Shown: positions 1-5,229 of the stretch, one piece after another
Layout: each line of letters opens with the position of its first letter
How positions within the stretch are numbered: position 1 is the stretch's first letter
Source: Elusimicrobiota bacterium
Lineage (GTDB): Bacteria > CG03 > SLGR01 > PWQF01
Reading direction: 5' to 3'
DNA length: 5,229 nucleotides
Assembly (NCBI GenBank): GCA_003557485.1
Contig: PWOI01000010.1
Location: 1-5,229 of the forward strand
Notes under the pieces: model-generated
What the model saw: only the letters and a program-made list of their open reading frames with translations
Told to the model about the DNA's origin: nothing
The model's database searches: none
Made by a program: the position numbers and the translations under genes

Positions 1-1593
1 CGCCAGGTTATCCGCCGACACCCCGCGGGGGACAAAATTAGAAAGAGTATCTGTAGCTATTACAACCCCCGCCGCATGCACAGAGGGCTGTCTCTTCACT
101 CCTTCTATTTTTTTCGCCATATCCAGAACCTGCTTAACGGCACTGTCAGAAAGATACTCTTTACGGAGCGCATCAATTTCCTGCAGCGCGCGGTGCACGG
201 TCAGTTCCGGGGGAATCATTTTGGCTATTTTATCGGCTGTTTTCAGAGGCAGAGAAAGGACTCTCGCCACATCCCTGACCGCAGCCCGGGCTTTGAGAGT
301 CGAAAAGGTACATATCTGGCCTACTCTGTCCCGGCCGTATTTATCTTTAACATATTCTATAACGCGGTCGCGGCCGTCATCGGCAAAATCTATATCAAGA
401 TCAGGCATTGTCCTGCGGTCAGGATTAAGAAACCTTTCAAAAAGCAGGTTATATTTAAGAGGGTCAAGGTCTGTTATATTAAGAAGGTACGATACTATAC
501 TTCCCGCCCCGCTGCCGCGGCCCGGGCCAACGGGTATACCTTTTCTCCGGGCAAAATCAACAAAATCGCAGCATATAAGGAAATAACCGGCGTAGCCCAG
601 CGAATTTATAACATCCAGTTCCATTTTGAGGCGCTCATTAACTTCCGCCGTCTCCTTGCCGTATCTTTTAGGTATACCTTCCCGCGTCTTCACTTCAAGA
701 TAGTCCTGTTTGGTCATATCGGCAGGAACTTCATAATCGGGCAGGTGATCTACTCCGAATTCAATTTTTAGATTGCACATCTCAGTTATTTTCATAGTAT
801 TTTTAAGCGCGGAGGGGACATGTGAAAAAATCTGCTGCATCTCTTCAGCGGACTTCAGGTAATATTCGTCCTTATTAAACTTCATATGTGTCGGGTCTTC
901 TATGGTTTTTCTTGTTCCGACACACATAAGTATTTCCTGAGCATAGGCATCTTCGCGTTCTATATAATGACAGTCGTTGGTTGCCACACAGCCAATACCT
1001 GTTTCCTTTGAAATCTCAATAAGCCCGTTATTAACCTTTTTTTGTTCTTTAAGGCCTGTATCCATAAGCTCCAGGTAAAAGTTTTCTTTTCCGAATATAG
1101 AGGCATACATTTCAGCCTCCTCCAGAGCTCTTTTATAACGCCCCGTCAGTATAAGGCGGGATATTTTTCCCTGAATACATCCGGAGAGAGCAACTACTTC
1201 GTTTTTATGTTTTTTAATAGAATCATCATCTATTCTTGGTTTGCGGTAGAAACCGTCTGCATAAGCGGTTTCATTAAGCTTCATAAGGTTAATATATCCT
1301 TCTCTGCTTTTAGCGAGAAGCGTCATATGGTAAATCTGTGCGGCCTGCTTATCCTTTTTCATACGGGAACCCGATGCCACATAAAACTCACAACCGATTA
1401 TCGGTTTTATACCGTTTTCCATGCACTCTCTGTAGAATTTTACGGCACCGCACATATTACCGTGATCGGTAATGGCAAGCGCCGGCATACGGAGCCGGGA
1501 AGCTTTTTCAACGAGAGGAGGAATACGGCAGGCCCCGTCGAGAAAAGAGTAATCCGTGTGAAGATGAAGGTGCGTAAAGTTAGAATGCTTCAT
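1..1593 (-). CDS. dnaE: DNA polymerase III subunit alpha (DnaE), N-terminal 531 residues; 3' end beyond the window
   Basis: This is the catalytic subunit of the replicative DNA polymerase. The frame is open without a shift from ATG 1593 to the window edge. The PHP domain (about residues 5-270) starts with HLHLHTDYSFLDG. By family knowledge its nine metal ligands are all present: H10, H12, D19, H44 (in TDHG), E69, H89, C139, D207 and H209 (in NDCH). E. coli DnaE has lost several of these, so a metal-dependent PHP exonuclease is plausible here. The polymerase domain shows GPGRGSGAGS at 356-365 and PDLDIDF at 397-403; D398 and D400 match the E. coli catalytic Asp401 and Asp403. The third catalytic aspartate, in a KFDFLG-type motif, should lie just past the edge. 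There is no DnaQ-type exonuclease insertion, so this is DnaE and not PolC. The start is firm: an in-frame TAA lies 15 bases upstream, and AAAGG sits 4 bases before the ATG. The gene follows the HTH-receiver gene after 43 bases. Confidence 0.97.
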   Translation of the reverse strand, partial: MKHSNFTHLHLHTDYSFLDGACRIPPLVEKASRLRMPALAITDHGNMCGAVKFYRECMENGIKPIIGCEFYVASGSRMKKDKQAAQIYHMTLLAKSREGYINLMKLNETAYADGFYRKPRIDDDSIKKHKNEVVALSGCIQGKISRLILTGRYKRALEEAEMYASIFGKENFYLELMDTGLKEQKKVNNGLIEISKETGIGCVATNDCHYIEREDAYAQEILMCVGTRKTIEDPTHMKFNKDEYYLKSAEEMQQIFSHVPSALKNTMKITEMCNLKIEFGVDHLPDYEVPADMTKQDYLEVKTREGIPKRYGKETAEVNERLKMELDVINSLGYAGYFLICCDFVDFARRKGIPVGPGRGSGAGSIVSYLLNITDLDPLKYNLLFERFLNPDRRTMPDLDIDFADDGRDRVIEYVKDKYGRDRVGQICTFSTLKARAAVRDVARVLSLPLKTADKIAKMIPPELTVHRALQEIDALRKEYLSDSAVKQVLDMAKKIEGVKRQPSVHAAGVVIATDTLSNFVPRGVSADNLA

Positions 1594-1602
1594 AACGCCT
1601 TT

Positions 1603-1630
1603 ATTTTATGTATTAGCCGCTCAATGTCAA
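1603..1630 (-). promoter_or_regulatory. Candidate sigma-70-type promoter for dnaE
   Basis: Read on the minus strand, a perfect TTGACA (-35, bases 1630-1625) is followed after 16 bases by TAAAAT (-10, bases 1608-1603), which matches TATAAT at five of six positions. It lies in the only gap of any length in the window, directly before dnaE. The objection is geometry: transcription would begin near base 1596, only about three bases before the dnaE ATG, and would leave out the AAAGG ribosome-binding site. It would therefore give a nearly leaderless mRNA, or else the match is chance in AT-rich DNA. Confidence 0.35.
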
Positions 1631-1636
1631 CTTAAT

Positions 1637-2215
1637 TCATTTAAGCAAACTTTTAACTTTACTCATAAAATTTTCAATAGTAAAAGGCTTTGAAAGATAT
1701 GAATCGGCGCCGGTGGTGAGGGCTTTTTTCTCAGTTTCTTTATCGTCGTACGCAGTTATCGCAAGAATTCCTGTACCGTTTCCCTTTTTTATGGTCTCAA
1801 TTACTTTATAGCCGTCCATTCCTGGAAGCCGCAAGTCAAGTATAACCAGATCGGGATTAAAGGAAACCAGTTTTTGACCTGCCTCAAAACCATCGGCTGC
1901 CGTAGCCAGCTTGTAATCCGAAGGCAAACGCTTAAGCGCCTGGGTTATAAGGCTCAGAATATTAGGATCATCGTCTACAACAAGGATTTTTGCGCCGTTT
2001 TCATCCCGCAGTTCCGGAGGAAGAGGCATTGAATATTTTTCCATAAACTCACGGAGCTCTTTTTTTCGCCCCCGCCTGTGGCCGCCGGCTGTTTTGTAGG
2101 CATTCATTTTTCCCTGCTCAATCCAGTTTATAACAGTAGTCAGGTCTACACCGCAAAAATCGCCTACCTCTTTTGTTGTGAAAACCTTCTTTTCCCGCAT
2201 TTTTTTTCTACCCAT
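1637..2215 (-). CDS. Excisionase/BldC-type HTH fused to a response-regulator receiver domain
   Basis: This is a 192-residue cytoplasmic regulator with its domains in the reverse of the usual order. Residues about 11-61 form a MerR/excisionase-like winged HTH (FTTKEVGDFCGVDLTTVINW, then the family hallmark TAGGHRR at 42-48). A short proline-rich linker (PLPPEL) leads to a CheY-like receiver at about 75-192. The receiver has the acidic pair D81/D82, phosphoacceptor D127 (in LDLRLPGMDG), T154 and K176 (in SKPF), so all residues needed for phosphorylation are present. I expect phosphorylation to control DNA binding, but the kinase is not in the window and the targets are unknown. I chose ATG 2215 because AAGGAG lies 10 bases upstream and the previous gene stops at 2217. 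A longer frame from a TTG at 2251 would overlap that gene by 35 bases and has a poorer ribosome-binding site. A third ATG at 2200 lacks a good one. It lies directly after the HAMP membrane protein, its likely operon partner. Confidence 0.9.
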   Translation of the reverse strand: MGRKKMREKKVFTTKEVGDFCGVDLTTVINWIEQGKMNAYKTAGGHRRGRKKELREFMEKYSMPLPPELRDENGAKILVVDDDPNILSLITQALKRLPSDYKLATAADGFEAGQKLVSFNPDLVILDLRLPGMDGYKVIETIKKGNGTGILAITAYDDKETEKKALTTGADSYLSKPFTIENFMSKVKSLLK

Positions 2216-2216
2216 T

Positions 2217-2654
2217 TCAGCTGCGCTCCTTTTGCACGTATCTTCTCTCAAAACTTTCCATCATTTTATTAAGGGATCTTTCTACGTCATGAAACTCATC
2301 ATCCCCGCGTATTTTAAACCTGAAACCCAGGTCAGGATTTTCCGAAACTCTTCTGGCATCCGCTTCAATTCTGTAGACAGGGCCTGCCATTTTATGTGTA
2401 ACATAAATGGACAGAACTGCCACAGCTACAGCATAGAAAAACCCAAAGACAAGTAAATGAGTCTGAAGCATACGGATTTCCAGCCCTATCCTGTCTGAAA
2501 GTATGTACGGTAAAATTTCATTGAGAGTTTTTAATGTATATAATTGCGTAATGGCAAGAAGAAGCAACAGCACAGTAAAAATTATTACAGCATATTTAAT
2601 CTGAACCTTTTTTGAAAGGTACTTTTTTCTTCTTTTCTTTTTTATTTTATCCAT
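2217..2654 (-). CDS. Small two-helix membrane protein ending in a HAMP-like domain
   Basis: This 145-residue inner-membrane protein begins with a strongly basic stretch (KIKKKRRKKYLSKK), consistent with a cytoplasmic N-terminus. Two predicted transmembrane helices follow at about 21-40 and 66-86, with a short periplasmic loop of about 25 residues between them. A HAMP-like segment follows at about 87-138. It starts with HKMAGPVYRIE (P92 in the usual HAMP proline position), has a connector containing DDEF at 118-121, and a second amphipathic helix with N129. By family knowledge, HAMP domains relay signals to a kinase, cyclase or methyl-accepting domain. Here the protein simply stops 7 residues after HAMP, at its natural TGA, so the output must be through a partner or it is a structural or adaptor element. 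The ATG has AGGAG 6 bases upstream, overlapping the previous stop codon, which indicates translational coupling. The HTH-receiver ATG starts one base after its stop. The HAMP call is from motif pattern only. Confidence 0.85.
   Translation of the reverse strand: MDKIKKKRRKKYLSKKVQIKYAVIIFTVLLLLLAITQLYTLKTLNEILPYILSDRIGLEIRMLQTHLLVFGFFYAVAVAVLSIYVTHKMAGPVYRIEADARRVSENPDLGFRFKIRGDDEFHDVERSLNKMMESFERRYVQKERS
2226..2231 (-). promoter_or_regulatory. Ribosome-binding site deciding the HTH-receiver start
   Basis: AAGGAG on the minus strand ends 10 bases before ATG 2215, within the final codons of the HAMP gene. It supports this ATG over the upstream TTG at 2251. Confidence 0.6.
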
Positions 2655-2660
2655 CTTTTT

Positions 2661-2665
2661 CTCCT
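2661..2665 (-). promoter_or_regulatory. Ribosome-binding site of the HAMP gene, overlapping the upstream stop
   Basis: AGGAG on the minus strand lies 6 bases before ATG 2654 and shares bases with the TAG stop (2666-2664) of the preceding TPR gene. Ribosomes finishing that gene would sit on this site, which supports co-translation of the two. Confidence 0.6.
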
Positions 2666-3374
2666 ATTGTAAATATTCTCTTGCCTGCCTTCTGTAGTGT
2701 CCTTTTTCAAGCAGCCACATCCACTGTTGCCTGGCCTTTACTTTGAAGTCCGATTTCCCGGTATCTGCGTAAAGCTCCTCTAAAGCAAGGGCCAGATGAT
2801 AGCGGGCTTCTGGAAATACGGGAAATTTTTCCATAGCCGCAGTGTATGCGTCCACAGCCAGGCCAAGCTGTCCTATCTCTTCATATATATGCCCAAGCTT
2901 TATATATACTTCCTCTTTCTCAGGAAATTTCTTAACAGCTTCGTGAAGGACATCCCTGGCCCATTCATACTTACCTTGCTCTTTTAATTCTTCTGCAAGA
3001 ACAAGAAAATCTTCATATTCAACAGGATATACTTTCAGCAAGGTAAAGTTTCCCGGTAAGGGGCCTTTATCTACAAGTATCCTGTCCTCTATAAACGGAC
3101 ACTGCCTCCAGTGCTCCCTTGAAAGCAGATACCTGTAGTGATAAAAACCCGGACGCAGCTTAAGGGTAATAGTCCAGTGCCTCTCTGAAACTTTCATCAT
3201 GGGAAGCCTCACTATATCACTGCCGCCGCGAAAGTTACCCACAATTTCAACCACATCTCCTTCCCAGTAAAAATTAAATCCAAGGTTCCTACGGGGAATA
3301 CCGGCACTGGCGAACGAGCATAAAAACACTATCAGGATTGTTGTGATTATCCAGTTTTTTTGTTCTATCTTCAT
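2664..3374 (-). CDS. Secreted protein with an E-set (AMPK-glycogen-binding-like) domain and TPR repeats
   Basis: This 236-residue protein is predicted to be exported. It has a signal peptide at 1-24 (basic start, hydrophobic core ITTILIVFLCSF, cleavage after ASA). C19 lacks a proper lipobox, so a lipoprotein is unlikely. Residues about 33-115 form a beta domain resembling the E-set/AMPK glycogen-binding fold (VVEIVGNF at 41-48, W67, LRPGFYHYRYLL at 73-84). The tryptophan usual after GNF/GSF in sugar-binding members is missing, so glycan binding is doubtful and a protein-interaction role is possible. Residues about 119-230 hold roughly three TPR-like repeats, the clearest around YIKLGHIYEEIGQLGLAVDA. 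The gene lies between the PorV-like barrel gene and the HAMP gene. I prefer ATG 3374, with GGAG 7 bases upstream and a normal signal peptide. ATG 3392 (six residues longer) overlaps the previous stop as ATGA but has a poor ribosome-binding site. A role as a periplasmic scaffold for the barrel protein is inference. Confidence 0.85.
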   Translation of the reverse strand: MKIEQKNWIITTILIVFLCSFASAGIPRRNLGFNFYWEGDVVEIVGNFRGGSDIVRLPMMKVSERHWTITLKLRPGFYHYRYLLSREHWRQCPFIEDRILVDKGPLPGNFTLLKVYPVEYEDFLVLAEELKEQGKYEWARDVLHEAVKKFPEKEEVYIKLGHIYEEIGQLGLAVDAYTAAMEKFPVFPEARYHLALALEELYADTGKSDFKVKARQQWMWLLEKGHYRRQAREYLQ

Positions 3375-3381
3375 ATATTTT

Positions 3382-3385
3382 CTCC
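3382..3385 (-). promoter_or_regulatory. Ribosome-binding site supporting the internal start of the E-set/TPR gene
   Basis: GGAG on the minus strand lies 7 bases before ATG 3374. It sits just downstream of the alternative ATG at 3392 and favours the shorter protein, although the ATGA overlap at 3392 could also allow coupled initiation. Confidence 0.5.
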
Positions 3386-3388
3386 GGT

Positions 3389-5020
3389 TCATCTTTCCGT
3401 AATACTTTCTATTCTTTCAATCATATTAAGAGCCTGCGCATGGCCGCTGTCTATTTCAACTATCTTTTTAAAGGCCTCAAGCGCACGCCTGTAATCCTCT
3501 TCAAGAAAAAGATTTATTCCCTCTGTGTAATATTCATTTACAAGGTTTTCGTAAACCCGGGAAAGCATCTGCGAAGCAGCCGGCCTGTCTTCAAGAGAGA
3601 GCGCCCTCTTTAGAAGTTCCGCCGACTCAACGTAATCTCCCCTGCCGGACAACTCTCCTGCCTGCGCAATAAGTCCGTCAACATACTCCGCTTTCCTGCC
3701 GGCAAGTTCTTCAAGTTTTTCGGAAGTACGGCTCTTTATCTCTATAATTTCCTCCCAGCCCCGGTCATCCAGGGCAAGGACAGCGCTGAAATAATCAAGC
3801 GCCTCCTCAAAATTACCCCTGTCAAGATTGTTGACTCCGCCCAGGTACTGCCTGCGGGCCTGCCTTTCAAGGGTTCTTTTCTCTCTCCTGAGTTTCCGCG
3901 CTTCATCTCTTCTCAAGCGCGCTTCCTCAAGTTCACGGTCCAGGCGTATTGCACGCGACAGAAGCCCTATAGCACGGTCAAAATCCCCGGCTGACATATA
4001 CTCAATCGCTTCCGAGACCAGAACCCTGGCGCGATCACGGTCCTCTTGAGTTATCTCCCTTGATATTATCCCTCCGAATTTAACAGATATCCCCGCACGG
4101 TGCGTACCGTACGTACCCCTTATACCGGCAAGGGGATAGGTAAAAGAATAGTCCAGGCGGAATATCCCTCTATCCCTTAAAGAAGCTCCAACGGCTATAT
4201 CCCTGTACTGGCGGCTTCCAAGCGCAAGCCCTCCCCTGACAGAGGCAATATCCGAAAAATCTTTCTGAACTCCAAGCGCAAAATTAATGTCCCTTTCCCG
4301 GAAGGAAATATCACTTAAAAAAGTCATGGTTTCACTACAGTACCTTAATCCCGCCCGGCCGGTCAGCGGAACCCTGTCGGTATCATCATCTGACAGAGCC
4401 ATATCAGGAACCAATATGTTATTGAGTGCTCCGCCGGCTGTTAAACTATCGCTTATCTCATAGAGAACACCTATGTCCGGAGTAAACCCCGTTACCGAAT
4501 AACCTCCGGCAAACACCGGGTTAACCTCATCGGAAACCTGGCCTGTCTGGAGGTTGACACTGCTGCTGGTGTAAGCGGTGGAGCCATATTCTTTTCTCAG
4601 AAGCTTCAAAGTGACTCCGCCGTAAAACCTTTCTGCAACCTCTCCGGCAAAACCCAGGTAAAAAGTATTTTCGGAGTAATAGTTAGTCAAACTGAAATTC
4701 TGCCAGCCTGCGCCGGCGGAATACCTTCGCCCCACGGGCAGCGCCGCCCCCACAAAACCTTCGCCCAGCACAGAACCATCGGTAAGTCCCATAAAAAGCC
4801 TGCTGTAAGATGAAGACAACTCTGCCTCACGCACCAGCGCAAGGCCGGCCGGGTTGTAGTAGAGAGACTCCGGTGAAGGAAACCCGGCAGCATAAGCGCC
4901 CGCAAACCCCGCCGCACGGACACCCAGGGGCGTATCCTCAAAATGACTGTAAGCAGAAACGGAAAGAGAAAGAGAGAAGACAGCCGCTATCAGCAGTTTT
5001 TTAAGTGTTGAACGCATCAT
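3389..5020 (-). CDS. PorV/PorQ-like outer-membrane beta-barrel protein with a C-terminal TPR region
   Basis: This 543-residue protein has a signal peptide at about 1-23 or 25 (hydrophobic core LLIAAVFSLSLSVSA). Residues about 27-315 look like an outer-membrane barrel of the PorV/PorQ (UPF0164, FadL-superfamily) type. The N-terminal signature is GVRAAGFAGAYAAG...SLYYNPAGLA (33-61), followed by alternating amphipathic strands rich in G, Y and F and ending HRAGISVKFGG. After the last strand, residues about 324-543 hold about four TPR-like helical hairpins. Examples are GDFDRAIGLLSRAIRLD, GNFEEALDYFSAVLALD, GDYVESAELLKRALSLE and EDYRRALEAFKKIVEID. A highly charged helix at about 362-392 may be coiled coil. 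This region should sit in the periplasm. By family knowledge PorV accepts C-terminal-domain cargo in type IX secretion, and the gene just upstream ends in such a domain. A transport role here is inference; FadL-like solute uptake is the alternative. The ATG overlaps the upstream stop (ATGA) and has only a weak GGTGG site, so translation is probably coupled. The ATG at 5017 is an equally possible start. Confidence 0.9.
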   Translation of the reverse strand: MMRSTLKKLLIAAVFSLSLSVSAYSHFEDTPLGVRAAGFAGAYAAGFPSPESLYYNPAGLALVREAELSSSYSRLFMGLTDGSVLGEGFVGAALPVGRRYSAGAGWQNFSLTNYYSENTFYLGFAGEVAERFYGGVTLKLLRKEYGSTAYTSSSVNLQTGQVSDEVNPVFAGGYSVTGFTPDIGVLYEISDSLTAGGALNNILVPDMALSDDDTDRVPLTGRAGLRYCSETMTFLSDISFRERDINFALGVQKDFSDIASVRGGLALGSRQYRDIAVGASLRDRGIFRLDYSFTYPLAGIRGTYGTHRAGISVKFGGIISREITQEDRDRARVLVSEAIEYMSAGDFDRAIGLLSRAIRLDRELEEARLRRDEARKLRREKRTLERQARRQYLGGVNNLDRGNFEEALDYFSAVLALDDRGWEEIIEIKSRTSEKLEELAGRKAEYVDGLIAQAGELSGRGDYVESAELLKRALSLEDRPAASQMLSRVYENLVNEYYTEGINLFLEEDYRRALEAFKKIVEIDSGHAQALNMIERIESITER

Positions 5021-5229
5021 CTTGCCACCACCACCGTACCGTTAACTATCCTGCTCTCAGATCCGCTGACCTCTATCTGGTATATGTAAACACCTCCGGA
5101 AACATAGCGGCCGCTGCTGTCTTTACCGTCCCAGACCAGGGACCCGGACCTGTCACCTACAGTAGCGGTGCCGCCTTTCTCCATCTCGGCCACCAATGCG
5201 CCCCTTAGATCGTAAATCTTGCCGGAAAC
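5017..5229 (-). CDS. C-terminal end of a secreted or surface protein with an FlgD-Ig-like/T9SS CTD-like domain; 5' end beyond the window
   Basis: Only the last 70 codons are present, ending at TGA 5019-5017. They form a beta-sandwich end domain: KIYDLRGALVAEM (4-16), then SLVWDGKDSSGRYVSGGVYI (30-49), then a final strand ending NGTVVVAR. The W-D-G-(K/R)-D-x-x-G-x-x-V-x-x-G-V-Y pattern is typical of FlgD-Ig-like domains and of type A sorting domains at the end of proteins exported by type IX secretion. The two are hard to tell apart from sequence alone. Being at the extreme C-terminus fits a sorting or anchoring domain. The function of the missing N-terminal part is unknown. The stop overlaps the start of the PorV-like gene by ATGA. 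The closing GTG GTG GTG valine codons also supply the weak GGTGG site for that gene. Confidence 0.85.
   Translation of the reverse strand, partial: VSGKIYDLRGALVAEMEKGGTATVGDRSGSLVWDGKDSSGRYVSGGVYIYQIEVSGSESRIVNGTVVVAR

Noticed and set aside
76-771. A 231-codon plus-strand open frame, and a second one at 1042-1635
   Set aside because: Both lie wholly or almost wholly antisense to dnaE, whose protein motifs are unmistakable. Their translations show no recognisable domain.
1594-1636. Terminator between the HTH-receiver gene and dnaE
   Set aside because: No GC-rich inverted repeat followed by a T run could be found in the 43 bases on the minus strand.
2216-2251. N-terminal extension of the HTH-receiver protein from a TTG at 2251
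   Set aside because: It would overlap the HAMP gene by 35 bases, uses a rare start with a weak ribosome-binding site, and adds only 12 residues outside the HTH domain. ATG 2215 has AAGGAG.
3300-3330. Possible lipoprotein signal in the E-set/TPR protein (cysteine at residue 19)
   Set aside because: The residues before the cysteine are V-F-L, not a lipobox, and a normal signal peptidase I site (ASA) follows at 22-24.
4687-4941. An 84-codon minus-strand open frame inside the barrel gene, and short plus-strand frames at 3828-4049, 4810-5004 and 5005-5208
   Set aside because: These are out-of-frame or antisense shadows of the barrel and CTD-like genes, with no ribosome-binding site or domain worth reporting.
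5025-5035. Short run of CCA/CAC triplets as a possible microsatellite
   Set aside because: It is only about 11 bases and is explained by three consecutive GTG valine codons at the end of the CTD-like gene.

Overview
The window is a densely packed stretch of bacterial chromosome with all six genes on the minus strand, so it reads from right to left. The organism is a Gram-negative-type (diderm) bacterium. It encodes a PorV/PorQ- or FadL-like outer-membrane beta-barrel protein, secreted proteins with cleavable signal peptides, and a DnaE-type replicative polymerase. The mix of an FlgD-Ig-like C-terminal domain, a PorV-like barrel carrying TPRs and an excisionase-type HTH fused to a receiver resembles poorly cultured diderm lineages such as Elusimicrobiota or other candidate phyla. 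That placement is an impression, not a demonstration. Base composition is moderate, and codon use looks even across the window by eye.

Layout from right to left, in the direction of transcription: (1) 5229-5017, the last 70 codons of a surface or secreted protein ending in an FlgD-Ig-like/T9SS-CTD-like beta domain. (2) 5020-3389, a signal peptide, an outer-membrane beta-barrel and about four periplasmic TPR-like repeats; its ATG overlaps the previous stop (ATGA). (3) 3374-2664, a secreted protein with an E-set/AMPK-glycogen-binding-like beta domain followed by TPRs. (4) 2654-2217, a small two-helix membrane protein that ends in a HAMP-like domain and has no output domain. (5) 2215-1637, an excisionase/BldC-type HTH joined to a C-terminal receiver domain. 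(6) 1593-1, the first 531 codons of dnaE, the DNA polymerase III alpha subunit, with an intact PHP domain; it runs off the left edge.

Genes 1 to 5 overlap or lie within about 15 bases of each other and are very probably one operon. It joins an envelope module (secreted CTD protein, PorV-like barrel, periplasmic TPR protein) to a membrane/cytoplasmic signalling pair (HAMP protein and HTH-REC regulator). dnaE follows after 43 bases, with no terminator hairpin visible, and could be read through from the operon or start from a candidate promoter just upstream of it. There is no non-coding stretch longer than 43 bases. I see no RNA gene, mobile element or CRISPR array.

The least ordinary part is 5229-1637: a PorV-like barrel with its own TPR region beside a CTD-like protein and an orphan HAMP/HTH-REC pair with no histidine kinase in view. 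The individual domains are known. Whether the set forms one conserved system cannot be decided from this window.
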